Positions 10,348-20,569 of a DNA stretch of 64,000 nucleotides are shown here, one piece after another. Source of the stretch: Pseudomonas hamedanensis (GTDB taxonomy: Bacteria > Pseudomonadota > Gammaproteobacteria > Pseudomonadales > Pseudomonadaceae); contig NZ_CP077091.1 of NCBI RefSeq assembly GCF_014268595.2, positions 3,436,001 through 3,500,000 on the forward strand. The letters are read 5' to 3'. The position numbers were made by a program, and so were the translations under genes. Position 1 is the first letter of the stretch. Each line of letters begins with the position of its first letter. The notes under the pieces are model-generated. The model saw nothing but the letters and a program-made list of their open reading frames with translations, did not search any database and was not told where the DNA came from.

Positions 10348-10431
10348 GCCGCATCATACACACGTTTTCCCAAAGGATCACCCCGCCCGAGGTTTTAGCC
10401 GCCGGGCGGAGCGATTCAGGTCAACGTCGTA

Positions 10432-11301
10432 TCAAGGCTTGGCCTTTTCCAGGTAATGGAAAAAGTCGCTGCTTGGGTCGAGGACCAGTACGTCGGATTT
10501 GTTCGCGAAGCTTTCACGGTAGGCACGCAGGCTACGGTAGAACGCGTAGAACTCCTGATCCTGACCGTAGGCCTTGGAGTAGATCGCAGCGGCCTGGGCA
10601 TCACCATCACCGCGAACCTCTTCGGATTCACGATAGGCTTCCGCCAGCAGCACGCGGCGTTGGCGGTCGGCGTCCGCACGGATGCCTTCGGCCAGCTCGT
10701 TACCCTTGGCGCGGTGCTCGCGAGCTTCACGCTCACGCTCGGTGCTCATACGCTCGAACACGCTGCGGTTCACTTCCTTCGGCAGATCGATGGTCTTGAC
10801 CCGGACATCGACCACTTCGATACCCAGCTCTTTTTCCGCCATCTTGTTCAGCGACGCAGTGATGTCAGCCATCAATGCATCACGCTCACCCGACACGACT
10901 TCGTGCAGGGTGCGCTTGCCGAACTGGTCACGCAGACCGGATTCCAGACGACGGGACAAACGCTCGTCGGCGATCTGCTTGAGGCCGGAGGTCGCGGTGT
11001 AGAAGCGCTCGGCATCTTTCACGCGCCACTTGGCGTAGGCGTCGACCATCACCGCTTTCTTTTCCAGGGTCAGGAAGCGCTGCGTCGGTGCGTCCAGCGT
11101 CATCAGGCGTGCATCGAACTTACGCACCTGATTGACGTAAGGCACTTTCACGTGCAGGCCCGGCTGAACATCAGCCTGAACCACACGACCGAATTGCAGC
11201 AGCACCGCACGCTCGGTCTGAGCGACGATGTAGAAGCAGTTCCAGCCCACCAGTACCACGACGACGCCAACAATAAGGGCGATCAGCGATTTATTGCTCA
11301 T
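10432..11301 (-). CDS. hflC: Modulator of FtsH protease HflC
   Basis: HflC is a membrane-anchored SPFH/Band 7 protein. With HflK it forms a large periplasmic cage around the membrane protease FtsH and limits its access to substrates. The 289-aa product has one N-terminal membrane helix (residues about 5-25, LIALIVGVVVVLVGW). The SPFH domain (ERAVLLQFGRVVQADVQPGL onward) follows, and then a long charged coiled coil (MSTEREREAREHRAKG). Its ATG overlaps the hflK stop by one base. The terminator at 10324-10347 follows. Confidence 0.97.
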   Translation of the reverse strand: MSNKSLIALIVGVVVVLVGWNCFYIVAQTERAVLLQFGRVVQADVQPGLHVKVPYVNQVRKFDARLMTLDAPTQRFLTLEKKAVMVDAYAKWRVKDAERFYTATSGLKQIADERLSRRLESGLRDQFGKRTLHEVVSGERDALMADITASLNKMAEKELGIEVVDVRVKTIDLPKEVNRSVFERMSTEREREAREHRAKGNELAEGIRADADRQRRVLLAEAYRESEEVRGDGDAQAAAIYSKAYGQDQEFYAFYRSLRAYRESFANKSDVLVLDPSSDFFHYLEKAKP

Positions 11302-12470
11302 CAGCGGGTCTCCCTTGTGCGCGTCTGCGGCAGGTCAGTGACATGCGGCACGGTATCCGTGTTGTTGCTGGCGGCGGCCGAACCGGTGACCGGTGCGCTG
11401 CCCGAACTGTTCTGGATCATTTTGTCCAACGGCAGGTAAAGCAGGTTGCTCTGGCCGTTCTTGTTGCCGGTCACGAGCACCTTGCTGGTGTTGCTGAAGA
11501 CTTCCTGCATGGTGTCCAGGTAAAGACGCTGGCGGGTCACTTCAGGAGCCTTGCGATACTCGGCGACCAGCTTGGTGAAGCGATCGGCCTCACCCTTGGC
11601 GCGCGAGACGGTTTCGTCACGGTAGCCGTTGGCATCTTCGATGATGCGCTGGGCCTGACCACGGGCTTCCGGCACGACGCCGTTGGCGTAGGTTTCAGCC
11701 TGGTTGCGCGAACGCTGCTCGTCTTCACGGGCGCGGATCACGTCATCGAAGGCTTCCTGAACTTCACGCGGTGCCGCTGCGCTCTGTACGTTGACCTGGG
11801 TGACCGTGATACCGGTGCGATAGGTATCCAGGAAGCGTTGCAGACGCTCCTTGATTTCGCTGGCCATCAACTCACGACCTTCGGTCAGCACCTGGTCCAT
11901 GGCGGTGGAACCCACCACGTGGCGCAAGGCGCTGTCAGTCGCGTGCTGCAGGCTGATTTCCGGCTGATCGACGTTCAGCACGAAGTCCTGCAGGTTGCTG
12001 ATCTTGTACTGCACGGTCAGCGGCACTTCGACGATGTTCTCGTCCTCGGTGAGCATCTGGCCCTGCTTGGTATACGCACGTTCACGCGTGACGTTTTCCA
12101 TGTACTTCTTGTCGATCGGCGGGAAATAGATGTTCAGGCCCGGGCCGACGGTCTCGTAGTACTTGCCGAAGCGCAGCACTACGGCCTGCTCCTGCTCGTC
12201 CACCACGTAGACTGCGCTGTACAGCCAGACAGCCGCCAGCACGACCAGGCCGATGCCGAGCAGGCCGCCGAAGCCGCCACTGCGTTTGCCCGAACCACCG
12301 CCGTCATCACCACGTTTCTTGCCACCACCGAACAACCCGTTCAGGCTTTCCTGCAGCTTTCGGAAGGCCTCGTCGAGATCCGGTGGCCCCTTGCGGTCGC
12401 CGTTATTGCGGCGCTTGCCACCCCAGGGATCCTGATTGTTCGAGTTGCCACCCGGCTCATTCCAAGCCAT
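11301..12470 (-). CDS. hflK: Modulator of FtsH protease HflK
   Basis: HflK is the partner of HflC in the FtsH-regulating cage. The 389-aa protein has a Gly/Asn-rich cytoplasmic N-terminus (MAWNEPGGNSNNQDPWGG) and a membrane helix (GGLLGIGLVVLAAVWLYSAV). The SPFH domain starts near DEQEQAVVLRFGKYYETVGP, and a coiled coil precedes an unstructured Asn/Thr-rich tail. The ATG at 12470 is preceded by GGAGAG at good spacing, so the longer upstream frame is not used. Translation is coupled to hflC. Confidence 0.97.
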   Translation of the reverse strand: MAWNEPGGNSNNQDPWGGKRRNNGDRKGPPDLDEAFRKLQESLNGLFGGGKKRGDDGGGSGKRSGGFGGLLGIGLVVLAAVWLYSAVYVVDEQEQAVVLRFGKYYETVGPGLNIYFPPIDKKYMENVTRERAYTKQGQMLTEDENIVEVPLTVQYKISNLQDFVLNVDQPEISLQHATDSALRHVVGSTAMDQVLTEGRELMASEIKERLQRFLDTYRTGITVTQVNVQSAAAPREVQEAFDDVIRAREDEQRSRNQAETYANGVVPEARGQAQRIIEDANGYRDETVSRAKGEADRFTKLVAEYRKAPEVTRQRLYLDTMQEVFSNTSKVLVTGNKNGQSNLLYLPLDKMIQNSSGSAPVTGSAAASNNTDTVPHVTDLPQTRTRETR

Positions 12471-12566
12471 AGCGCTCTCCATCTGATAAAGCAAAGACGC
12501 ACCCACGGCGCGCCGACCAATGCTACAGAATGCCTGCCGTTGCGGCACAACCGCTTTGTCAGGCTT

Positions 12567-13868
12567 TTATTGCAAAGTGTGTTGCTCGATGAATTCCATC
12601 GGCTGCAATCCTTCGCGGCTTACCAGTCGATTCAACTCGACCCGGGGCAAACGAACGGTCAGCAGGCTGACGCCTTCTTCATCGTGTTCTTCTTTTTGCA
12701 CCGCACCGAGTTCGAAGAACTGCGCACGCAGTCGAGCGAATCGTTGCGGCAAGCGCAATGTGCCAACAAACAAATCACTGCCCAGCAACTCGGCAATGGC
12801 TTGCTCAAGCAATTCCAGACCGCTGCCATCACGCGCCGAGAGCCAGACCCGTTGCGGCTTGCCATCGGCATCGCGCTGGATTTGTGGCTCCACGCCTTCA
12901 AGCAAATCGAGTTTGTTATAGACCTCGAGGATCGGCAAGTCCTGGGCGCCAATCTCGCCCAGCACCACCATCACCTGCTCGATCTGCAACATGCGATCCG
13001 GTTCGGCCGCATCGATCACGTGCAACAGCAAATCGGAGTTGCTCGACTCTTCGAGCGTAGACCGAAATGCTTCGACCAGCTTGTGCGGCAGGTGACGAAT
13101 GAAGCCCACCGTGTCGGCGAGGACAATCGGACCGAGGTCGTCCAGATCCAGACGGCGCAGCGTCGGGTCCAGCGTGGCGAACAACTGGTCAGCCGCGTAC
13201 ACGTCGGACTTCGTCACGTTGTTGAAGAGTGTGGATTTGCCGGCGTTGGTATAGCCCACCAGAGACACGGTAGGAATATCCGCACGTGATCGGCCGCGAC
13301 GCGACTGCTCGCGCTGGCTACGCACTTTTTCCAGCCGGCCCTTGATCTGGCGCAGGCGCACCCGCAGCAGACGGCGGTCGGTTTCCAGCTGGGTTTCACC
13401 CGGGCCGCGCATGCCGATACCGCCACCCTGACGTTCAAGGTGAGTCCAGCCGCGAACCAGCCGGGTGCTCATGTGATCAAGCTGGGCCAGTTCGACCTGG
13501 AGCTTGCCTTCATGCGTACGGGCGCGCTGGGCGAAAATATCGAGAATCAGACCCGTGCGGTCGATCACGCGACACTCGAAAACCCGTTCGAGGTTACGTT
13601 CCTGACTGGGCGTGAGGATGTGATTGAAAATCACCAGATCGGCTTCTTCAGCCTTGACCAGGTCGCGCAGTTCTTCGACCTTGCCGCTGCCGATCAGGTA
13701 TTTGGCGGTTGGCCGATGACGCGGCACGTTAAAAAACGCAACGGTCTCGGCGCCAGCCGAATTAGCCAATTCCTGAAACTCCTGCGGATCTTCGCGCGCC
13801 TCAGGGTCCTGTCCATCCAAGTGAACGAGGATGACTCGTTCACCACCACCGTGGCGCTCAAAGAACAA
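12567..13868 (-). CDS. hflX: Ribosome-associated GTPase HflX
   Basis: HflX is a GTPase that binds the 50S subunit and splits stalled or stress-arrested ribosomes. The 433-aa protein has the N-terminal HflX domain with the glycine-rich GGGIGMRGPGETQLETDRR stretch. The G domain follows, with P-loop GYTNAGKS, switch region DTVGFIRHLP, and NKLD for guanine recognition. The start is TTG at 13868, preceded by AGGAG six bases upstream. Only 12 bases separate it from hfq, the conserved hfq-hflX-hflK-hflC order. Confidence 0.97.
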   Translation of the reverse strand: MFFERHGGGERVILVHLDGQDPEAREDPQEFQELANSAGAETVAFFNVPRHRPTAKYLIGSGKVEELRDLVKAEEADLVIFNHILTPSQERNLERVFECRVIDRTGLILDIFAQRARTHEGKLQVELAQLDHMSTRLVRGWTHLERQGGGIGMRGPGETQLETDRRLLRVRLRQIKGRLEKVRSQREQSRRGRSRADIPTVSLVGYTNAGKSTLFNNVTKSDVYAADQLFATLDPTLRRLDLDDLGPIVLADTVGFIRHLPHKLVEAFRSTLEESSNSDLLLHVIDAAEPDRMLQIEQVMVVLGEIGAQDLPILEVYNKLDLLEGVEPQIQRDADGKPQRVWLSARDGSGLELLEQAIAELLGSDLFVGTLRLPQRFARLRAQFFELGAVQKEEHDEEGVSLLTVRLPRVELNRLVSREGLQPMEFIEQHTLQ

Positions 13869-13880
13869 AGGAGACTCCTA

Positions 13881-14147
13881 TCAGGCGTTACCCGGCGCTG
13901 GGTCTGCATCACCCTGTTCGCTTTCGGTTGCACTAGGCAGACGAATCGGACGCACCGGCACTACTGTCGAGATAGCGTGTTTGTAAACCATCTGGCTGAC
14001 GGTGTTTTTCAGCAGGATGACGAACTGGTCGAACGACTCGATCGTGCCTTGCAGTTTGATACCGTTGACCAGGTAGATGGAAACCCCAACTTTCTCTTTA
14101 CGTAAAGTATTCAGGTAAGGGTCTTGTAGCGAATGCCCTTTTGACAT
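13881..14147 (-). CDS. hfq: RNA chaperone Hfq
   Basis: Hfq is a hexameric Sm-like RNA chaperone that mediates sRNA-mRNA pairing and, in Pseudomonas, Crc-dependent catabolite repression. The 88-aa protein begins [20 protein letters not shown]. It has the Sm1 motif ([20 protein letters not shown]) and the Sm2 [10 protein letters not shown] motif. A short acidic tail follows residue 70, slightly longer than usual. The ATG at 14147 has AAAGGAG upstream. Confidence 0.98.
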   Translation of the reverse strand: MSKGHSLQDPYLNTLRKEKVGVSIYLVNGIKLQGTIESFDQFVILLKNTVSQMVYKHAISTVVPVRPIRLPSATESEQGDADPAPGNA

Positions 14148-14242
14148 GTGCCGCACTCCTTTAAGGATTCAATAATAAAAAATAGGTAATTCAGATGGCT
14201 TTGGCCGTCACACCCCCAAGGATAGACGGCAATTGCAAGGAC

Positions 14243-15214
14243 TCAGCTCAATATGGAGATGGTCCCAAGGTATTTCAAGGCGCGTGGCAGATTGTCGCAA
14301 TCAAGACTGTCCAGCCAGTGTATATCTTCCCAGCTGCGCAGCCAGGTGAACTGGCGTTTGGCCAATTGCCGCGTGGCAATGATGCCGCGCTCCTGCATTT
14401 CAGCCAACGTCAGCTTGCCATCCAGGTAATCCCAGACTTGGCGGTAGCCTACCGCACGTATAGACGGCAACCCCGAATGCAGGTCACTTCTTTTACGCAG
14501 GGCTACGACCTCATCGATAAACCCCTGTTCCAACATATTTGTGAATCTTTGTTCAATGCGCTCATGCAGTACCTGGCGATTTGCCGGAGCAATGGCCAGG
14601 TTCGCGACAGTATAGGGCAATTGTTGCAGTCCCGAAGCGGCTGCTTCAGTACTTTGCGCAGATTGTTGCTCGCGCAGGGCGGTCATGCTCTGGCCACTGA
14701 CCCGATAAACTTCCAGGGCGCGACTCAAGCGTTGCGGATCGTTCGGGTGAATCCGCGCCGCCGATACCGGATCGATGACCGCCAACTGATCGTGCAGGGC
14801 TTGCCAGCCAAGGCGCGCGGCCTCTTCTTCAATCTGCGCACGGACCTCGGGATCGGCTGCCGGCATGTCTGCCAGACCTTCGACCAAAGCCTTGTAATAA
14901 AGCATCGTGCCGCCCACCAGCAGCGGAATTTTTCCGCGCGCGGTGATATCAGCCATAGCCAGCAGCGCATCGCGGCGAAAATCGGCAGCCGAATAAGTCT
15001 CGGCCGGATCGAGTATATCTATCAAACGATGCGGGTATTCGGCCAGTAACGCCTTCGACGGCTTGGCCGTGCCGATGTCCATGTCGCGATAGACCAGCGC
15101 CGAATCGACGCTGATCAACTCGCAGGGCAGCACCTTGGTCAACTCGATGGCCAGATCGGTCTTGCCCGCAGCGGTCGGGCCCATCAGGAAAATCGCTGGA
15201 GGAAGCTGGCTCAT
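14243..15214 (-). CDS. miaA: tRNA dimethylallyltransferase
   Basis: MiaA transfers a dimethylallyl group to A37 of tRNAs reading codons that start with U, the first step of ms2i6A formation. The 323-aa protein starts [20 protein letters not shown], with P-loop GPTAAGKT at residues 12-19. Other family motifs are [39 protein letters not shown] and [12 protein letters not shown]. Its ATG at 15214 overlaps the mutL stop by one base. The hfq promoter often lies inside or after miaA in related bacteria, but I cannot place it here. Confidence 0.97.
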   Translation of the reverse strand: MSQLPPAIFLMGPTAAGKTDLAIELTKVLPCELISVDSALVYRDMDIGTAKPSKALLAEYPHRLIDILDPAETYSAADFRRDALLAMADITARGKIPLLVGGTMLYYKALVEGLADMPAADPEVRAQIEEEAARLGWQALHDQLAVIDPVSAARIHPNDPQRLSRALEVYRVSGQSMTALREQQSAQSTEAAASGLQQLPYTVANLAIAPANRQVLHERIEQRFTNMLEQGFIDEVVALRKRSDLHSGLPSIRAVGYRQVWDYLDGKLTLAEMQERGIIATRQLAKRQFTWLRSWEDIHWLDSLDCDNLPRALKYLGTISILS

Positions 15215-17121
15215 CAACGACCGCGCAGGAACAGTTTGTCCAGATCGTCCAGGCCCAGTTGGGTCCAGGTCGGTCGGCCATGGTTGCATTGACCGCTGCG
15301 CTCGGTGTTTTCCATGTCGCGCAGCAGACCGTTCATTTCCGCCAGGGCCAGGCGCCGGTTGGCGCGGATCGCGCCGTGGCAGGCCATGGTGCCGAGCAGT
15401 TCGTTCAGATGCGCCTGGATCCGGTCGCTGGTGCCGTACTCCATCAGGTCCGACAGCACGTCGCCGACCAGCCGGTTGGCTTCGGCCTGCTTGAGTAACG
15501 CCGGAATCTGCCGGATCGCCAGGGTTTCCGGGCCAAGGCGTTGCAATTCAAAGCCCAGACGCTGAAACCACGCCGCATGTTCTTCAGCGCAATCAGCTTC
15601 GCGCTGACTGACCGCCAATGACTCTGGCACAAGCAGCGGCTGACCACTGAGGCCTTCGCTGGCCATGGCGATTTTCAGCCGTTCGTACATGATTCGCTCG
15701 TGAGCGGCGTGCATGTCCACCAGCACCAGCCCATGAGCGTTTTCGGAAAGAATGTAGATGCCCTTGAGCTGCGCCAGTGCGTAACCGAGCGGCGGGATGT
15801 CTTCCTGACCGGTGGGCAATGCGTCGGCGTTGGCTTGCGGCAACGGTGCGAAAAACTCTTTGTAAGCGGCCTGAGCCTCGGCCGCGGGCACGGCCGATTG
15901 CGGACGCGGCGTGTATTGATACTGATAAGCGCCGCCAGCGCTGGCGCCGGAGGACGTGTTGAACGCCGGTTGCGCCTGCGGTTGTTCAAGCAACGCATTC
16001 GCGGCCAGACGCATCTCGCCCTGTGGGCCGAATTCGCCCGCCTCGATTCCGCTCGGTCGAACGATCGTCGTGGTGACGGAGCCGGCCAGTTGATCTTCCG
16101 GGCGCACATCGCCCAACGCGCGGTGCAGTGTGCCGTAGAGGAAATCATGGACCATGCGCCCGTCACGGAAGCGCACTTCGTGCTTGGTTGGGTGCACGTT
16201 GACGTCGACCGCTGCCGGATCGACCTCGAAAAACAGCGCAAACGTCGGATGCCGGCCATTGAACAGCACATCGCGATACGCTTGGCGCACGGCATGAGCC
16301 ACTAGCTTGTCGCGCACCGCCCGGCCATTCACGAAGAAATACTGCAAGTCCGCCTGGCTACGGTTGAACGTCGGTAAGCCCACCCAGCCCCACAAGTGCA
16401 GGCCGTTGCGCTCGATCTCGATCGGCAATGCCTGCTCGAGAAAGCCCGAGCCGCAGATTGCCGCGACACGCCGGGCGCGGGCCGCGTCGTCATGGGCCTC
16501 GTGCAGACTGAGGATGGTCTTGCCGTTGTGGCGCAGATGGAAAGCCACATCGAAACGCGCCAGCGCCAGGCGTTTGATCACTTCTTGCAGGTGATCGAAT
16601 TCGGTTTTTTCGGTCTTGAGGAACTTGCGCCGCGCCGGGGTGTTGAAGAACAGGTCACGCACTTCCACCGAGGTGCCGACCGGATGTGCCGCCGGTTGCA
16701 CCCGGGGCGCCATATCGCGACCCTCGGTTTCCACCTGCCAGGCCTGATCGGCATCGCGGGTGCGTGAGGTCAGGGTCAGGCGCGCCACCGAGCTGATCGA
16801 CGCCAGCGCTTCGCCACGGAAGCCCAGGCTCATTACCTGCTCCAGGTCTTCGAGATTGCGGATTTTGCTGGTGGCGTGACGGGCCAGGGCCAGTGGCAGG
16901 TCATCGGCAGAAATACCACTGCCGTCGTCGCGCACGCGCAGCAGCTTGACGCCACCCTGCTCGACGTCGACATCAATGCGCCTGGCGCCTGAGTCAAGGC
17001 TGTTTTCCAGCAGCTCCTTGATCACCGAGGCTGGACGCTCGACCACCTCACCGGCGGCGATCTGGTTCGCCAGCCGTGGGCTGAGCAGCTCGATGCGCGC
17101 AGTATTCAGGACCTGGTTCAT
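15214..17121 (-). CDS. mutL: DNA mismatch repair protein MutL
   Basis: MutL couples MutS mismatch recognition to strand excision. The 635-aa protein has the N-terminal GHKL ATPase with [28 protein letters not shown] (E36 and N40 equivalent to the catalytic Glu and Mg-binding Asn), DDGSGI and [11 protein letters not shown] proline/alanine-rich linker (about residues 340-435) leads to the C-terminal dimerisation domain. There [12 protein letters not shown] fits the metal-binding DxHAxxExxxxE endonuclease motif, with ACHGAIRAN and CNHGRPTW, so this MutL is probably a nicking endonuclease, unlike that of E. coli. It overlaps amiB by four bases and miaA by one. Confidence 0.97.
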   Translation of the reverse strand: MNQVLNTARIELLSPRLANQIAAGEVVERPASVIKELLENSLDSGARRIDVDVEQGGVKLLRVRDDGSGISADDLPLALARHATSKIRNLEDLEQVMSLGFRGEALASISSVARLTLTSRTRDADQAWQVETEGRDMAPRVQPAAHPVGTSVEVRDLFFNTPARRKFLKTEKTEFDHLQEVIKRLALARFDVAFHLRHNGKTILSLHEAHDDAARARRVAAICGSGFLEQALPIEIERNGLHLWGWVGLPTFNRSQADLQYFFVNGRAVRDKLVAHAVRQAYRDVLFNGRHPTFALFFEVDPAAVDVNVHPTKHEVRFRDGRMVHDFLYGTLHRALGDVRPEDQLAGSVTTTIVRPSGIEAGEFGPQGEMRLAANALLEQPQAQPAFNTSSGASAGGAYQYQYTPRPQSAVPAAEAQAAYKEFFAPLPQANADALPTGQEDIPPLGYALAQLKGIYILSENAHGLVLVDMHAAHERIMYERLKIAMASEGLSGQPLLVPESLAVSQREADCAEEHAAWFQRLGFELQRLGPETLAIRQIPALLKQAEANRLVGDVLSDLMEYGTSDRIQAHLNELLGTMACHGAIRANRRLALAEMNGLLRDMENTERSGQCNHGRPTWTQLGLDDLDKLFLRGR

Positions 17122-18548
17122 TCTTTGGATGCCAGTTCGGTGCCGGGAATGGTCAAGTGCTGACCGACTTTCAGCTCGTCGCTTTTCAGATTATTGGCGG
17201 CGCGCAAAGTGGCTGGCGAGACTTGATAGCGCACGCCGATCATCGCCAGCGTTTCACCCGGACCGACGCGGTGGTCGCGCGGGCCCTGGGCGATCTTGCC
17301 GGAGTCACGCAGCCAGGCGATGTAAGTGCCCGGTGGCGGATTCTGCTGGAAGAACTGGCGCACGCCGCTGCTGATCGAGCGTGCCAGCGCCTGCTGGTGG
17401 CTCGCCGCCGAAAGCTTGTTCGCTTCGTTGGCATTGGAGATGAAGCCGGTTTCGACCAGGATCGACGGGATATCCGGGGACTTCAGCACCATGAAGCCGG
17501 CCTGTTCCACGCGCTGTTTGTGCAGCGGCGTGACCCGGCCGATGTTGGTCAGGACTTTCTGGCCGACATTGAGACTGGAGGTCAGCGATGCGGTCATCGA
17601 CAAGTCGAGCAGCACGCCGGCGAGCATGCGGTCCTTGTCGTCGAGGCTGACGTTGCCGGCACCACCGATCAGGTCGGAGCGGTTTTCACTGTCGGCCAGC
17701 CAACGGGCGGTCTCGGAGGTAGCGCCACGATCAGACAGAGCGAACACCGACGCACCGAACGCGGCCGCTGACGGTGCGGCGTCGGCGTGAATCGAGACGA
17801 ACAGGTCGGCGCCCTTCTTGCGGGCAATTTCGGTACGCCCGCGCAACGGAATGAAGTAATCACCAGTACGGGTCAGTTCGGCGCGGAAGCCTTTCATGCC
17901 GTTGACCTGACGCTGAAGCTCGCGGGCGATCTGCAGCACCACGTCTTTTTCACGCTGGCCGCGCGATCCGGACGCGCCCGGGTCTTCGCCACCGTGGCCG
18001 GCATCGATCACCACAATAATGTCACGCTTGCCGGCCGGGGCGGGCGGCAACTTGATTGCCGGTTCGGTCGGGGTCACCGGCACTGCCGGCACAGTCGCTA
18101 CCGATGGCGTCGGGGCCGGCGGCGGTGCGGCGTCGGCCGGGTTGTCGAACAGATCGACCACCAGCCGGTTGCCGTACTGCGCGTTGGGCGCCAGCGAGAA
18201 GCTTTTCGGCGTGACAGCTTTTTTCAGGTCGATGACCACCCGCAGGTCAGTCGGCGTGCGCTGGGCCGAGCGCATCGCAGTGATCGGCGTATTCGCCGTC
18301 TGTACATTCAACGGCGCGCCGAGGGTGGCGCCGTTGATGTCGATCACCAGTCGATCCGGTGCGGTGAGGGTGAAAACGCTGTGTTGCACCGGGCCGCTCA
18401 GGTCAAATACCAGTCGCGTGTTGTCCGGCGCCCGCCACAGGCGCACGCTGTTGACCTTTGAATCGGCCACAGCGTTGACGGTTACTGCCATCAATATCAG
18501 TCCAGCGGCAGCCACCAACGCGCGAAAGCGCATACCAAACCCCATCAT
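17118..18548 (-). CDS. amiB: N-acetylmuramoyl-L-alanine amidase with AMIN and LysM domains (AmiB type)
   Basis: This is a periplasmic amidase that cleaves peptide side chains from peptidoglycan glycan strands, mainly at the septum during cell separation. A signal peptide ([21 protein letters not shown]) is followed by an AMIN septal-targeting domain (about residues 30-125), a Pro/Ala linker and the Amidase_3 zinc domain. The zinc domain shows [21 protein letters not shown] and VETGFISN, supplying the zinc ligands and catalytic Glu. A C-terminal LysM motif ends the protein. The start could be 18548, 18545 or 18533; the last places the signal peptide at the very N-terminus. The stop overlaps the mutL start by four bases. 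Confidence 0.95.
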   Translation of the reverse strand: MMGFGMRFRALVAAAGLILMAVTVNAVADSKVNSVRLWRAPDNTRLVFDLSGPVQHSVFTLTAPDRLVIDINGATLGAPLNVQTANTPITAMRSAQRTPTDLRVVIDLKKAVTPKSFSLAPNAQYGNRLVVDLFDNPADAAPPPAPTPSVATVPAVPVTPTEPAIKLPPAPAGKRDIIVVIDAGHGGEDPGASGSRGQREKDVVLQIARELQRQVNGMKGFRAELTRTGDYFIPLRGRTEIARKKGADLFVSIHADAAPSAAAFGASVFALSDRGATSETARWLADSENRSDLIGGAGNVSLDDKDRMLAGVLLDLSMTASLTSSLNVGQKVLTNIGRVTPLHKQRVEQAGFMVLKSPDIPSILVETGFISNANEANKLSAASHQQALARSISSGVRQFFQQNPPPGTYIAWLRDSGKIAQGPRDHRVGPGETLAMIGVRYQVSPATLRAANNLKSDELKVGQHLTIPGTELASKE

Positions 18549-19019
18549 TTAATTGAATTCCGATGCCAAAGCGGCACACCAGGCCTCGCCACGCGAGCCC
18601 TGGGCTAAAATTTTCAGCGAACGCCCGCTGTCTTGCGGGCTAATGGTAATGGTCAGGTCAGGCTTTGGCAAAAAGCCTGCACCTTTATCGGGCCACTCGA
18701 TCAGGCACAGGGCATCGTCTTCGAAGTAGTCGCGGATGCCGAGAAACTCCAGTTCTTCCGGATCGACCAGGCGATACAGGTCGAAGTGAAAGGCGCGAAT
18801 GTCGCCAATCTCGTAGGGCTCGACCAACGTGAAGGTCGGGCTCTTGACTGCCCCGACATGCCCCAGCCCTCGGATGATGCCCCGCGACAGCGTGGTTTTG
18901 CCCATGCCCAGGTTGCCCTCGAGAAAAATCAGACCATGGCCCTGGGTCACGCGGGCGATCCGTGCGCCAAAGTCGCTCATGGCCTGTTCATCGGCCAGGT
19001 ACAGGGTTACTTCAGACAC
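18549..19019 (-). CDS. tsaE: tRNA threonylcarbamoyladenosine biosynthesis ATPase TsaE
   Basis: TsaE is the small ATPase that resets the TsaB-TsaD-TsaE complex making t6A at position 37 of ANN-decoding tRNAs. The 156-aa protein has the P-loop EGNLGMGKTTLSRGI, followed by SPTFTLVEPYEI and the HFDLYRL and EWPDKG motifs. Length and motifs match the family. Translation starts at GTG 19019, preceded by GAGGAG. It overlaps the end of nnr by 13 bases and abuts amiB, so the three are co-translated. Confidence 0.96.
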   Translation of the reverse strand: MSEVTLYLADEQAMSDFGARIARVTQGHGLIFLEGNLGMGKTTLSRGIIRGLGHVGAVKSPTFTLVEPYEIGDIRAFHFDLYRLVDPEELEFLGIRDYFEDDALCLIEWPDKGAGFLPKPDLTITISPQDSGRSLKILAQGSRGEAWCAALASEFN

Positions 19020-20506
19020 GGTGCTTGCTCCTCCAACAACTGACGAATGGCTGGAATCAGATCACTGGCCGCCAGCCCACGGCCGAATTTCCCTTGCTGC
19101 AGACCGGCATTGGCGTGCAGCCAAACCGCGAGACATGCGGCATCGAATGCGTCCATGCCTTGCGCCAGCAACGCGCCGATCAGACCGGCCAGCACATCAC
19201 CGAGCCCGGCCGTGGCCATGGCCGGATGCCCTTGATGACACAGTGCCAGACGGCCGTCCGGGTGAGCAATCAGACTGCCGGAGCCTTTGAGCACGACAAC
19301 CGCCGAATATTGTTTGCTCAAGGCCAGCGCCGCCGCCGGGCGATCAGCCTGGACCTCGGCGGTACCGATTTGCAGCAGACGCGCCGCCTCGCCCGGATGC
19401 GGAGTAATCACGCAATCCTTGGGCAGCTGGACAAACTCCCTGGCCAGCAGGTTCAGCGCATCGGCATCCCACACCTGCGGCAACGCGGCGTTGGCGGCTG
19501 CTGATAACAAGGCGCGGCCCCAACTCGCCTGACCAAGGCCCGGCCCGACGACCAGCACCGAGACCTTTTCCAGCAGGCCCATCAGTTGATTGGCTGACGA
19601 GGCGCCAAGCGCCATGGCTTCTGGTACACGGGTCAGCGCTGCCGGCACATGCTCGGGACGAGTCGCCAGCGACACCATGCCCGCGCCGCTGCGCAAGGCC
19701 ATTTGCGTGCTGAGCAGAATCGCACCGCCAAAACCGTGATCGCCGCCAATCAGCAGCACATGGCCGAAACGCCCCTTGTGTGAAGTCGGCGCGCGCGCGG
19801 CAAGTGTTGGAAGGTTAGCGGCGTTCAGCCGTCGCGCGCTGACGGGAATGTCACGGAAGGTTTCGGCAGTGGCATGCAAGTCATTAAATACCAACTCGCC
19901 GACGTGATCGGCTGCGTCGCCGGTCAACAACCCGATCTTCAGGCCAATGAACGTCACTGTAAGCTCGGCGCGCACCGCAACGCCCAGTTCCCGACCGGTG
20001 TCGGCGCACAGTCCCGAAGGGATATCGACGGCCGCCACCGGCAAACCGCTGGCGTTGATCGCAGCAATGGCAGCCGCATAGGGTTCACGTACCTCGCCAC
20101 TCAACCCGGTGCCAAGCAACGCATCGAGGACAACGCCGCGCAATTGGCTTTGCACCTGCCAGCGTTGCACCGCAACGCCTTCGGCAAGTGCCTCGGCATG
20201 GGCCGAGGCCGCGTCGCCCTGCAAACGCTGCGGATCGCCGACCGCCAACACCTGCACCGACCACCCGGCACGTTGCGCAAGCAGGGCCACCAGATAACCG
20301 TCGCCGGCATTGTTGCCGTGGCCGGCGAGCACCGTCAGCGCGTTCGCTGCCGGCCACTGGCGCACCAGCGCGCGCCACGTTGCCCGGGCGGCACGCTGCA
20401 TCAGTTCGAAACCCGGCGTGCCGGCGGCAATCAGCCGTGCGTCGAGTTCGCGCACCTGTGCGGCGCGGTACAGCGCGTCGGGTAATTCATCTTTCGTCTG
20501 CGGCAT
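19007..20506 (-). CDS. nnr: Bifunctional NAD(P)H-hydrate epimerase / dehydratase
   Basis: Nnr repairs hydrated NADH and NADPH. The N-terminal half (YjeF_N) epimerises the R hydrate. The C-terminal ribokinase-like half dehydrates the S form with ADP. The 499-aa product begins MPQTKDELPDALYRAAQVRE. Visible motifs are LAGHGNNAGDGYLVALLAQR in the epimerase, and LVVGPGLGQ, ITPHPGEAARLL and GHPAMATAGLGDVLAGLIGA in the dehydratase. The ATG at 20506 is favoured because homology begins there. It opens the long minus-strand operon and diverges from queG across a 63-base gap. Confidence 0.95.
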   Translation of the reverse strand: MPQTKDELPDALYRAAQVRELDARLIAAGTPGFELMQRAARATWRALVRQWPAANALTVLAGHGNNAGDGYLVALLAQRAGWSVQVLAVGDPQRLQGDAASAHAEALAEGVAVQRWQVQSQLRGVVLDALLGTGLSGEVREPYAAAIAAINASGLPVAAVDIPSGLCADTGRELGVAVRAELTVTFIGLKIGLLTGDAADHVGELVFNDLHATAETFRDIPVSARRLNAANLPTLAARAPTSHKGRFGHVLLIGGDHGFGGAILLSTQMALRSGAGMVSLATRPEHVPAALTRVPEAMALGASSANQLMGLLEKVSVLVVGPGLGQASWGRALLSAAANAALPQVWDADALNLLAREFVQLPKDCVITPHPGEAARLLQIGTAEVQADRPAAALALSKQYSAVVVLKGSGSLIAHPDGRLALCHQGHPAMATAGLGDVLAGLIGALLAQGMDAFDAACLAVWLHANAGLQQGKFGRGLAASDLIPAIRQLLEEQAPCLK

Positions 20507-20569
20507 GCGTCTTCGGGCTCCGATGTCTGGCAGAATTATACGCACCTCAGCTCCGGTTTCTCTCGCCTC

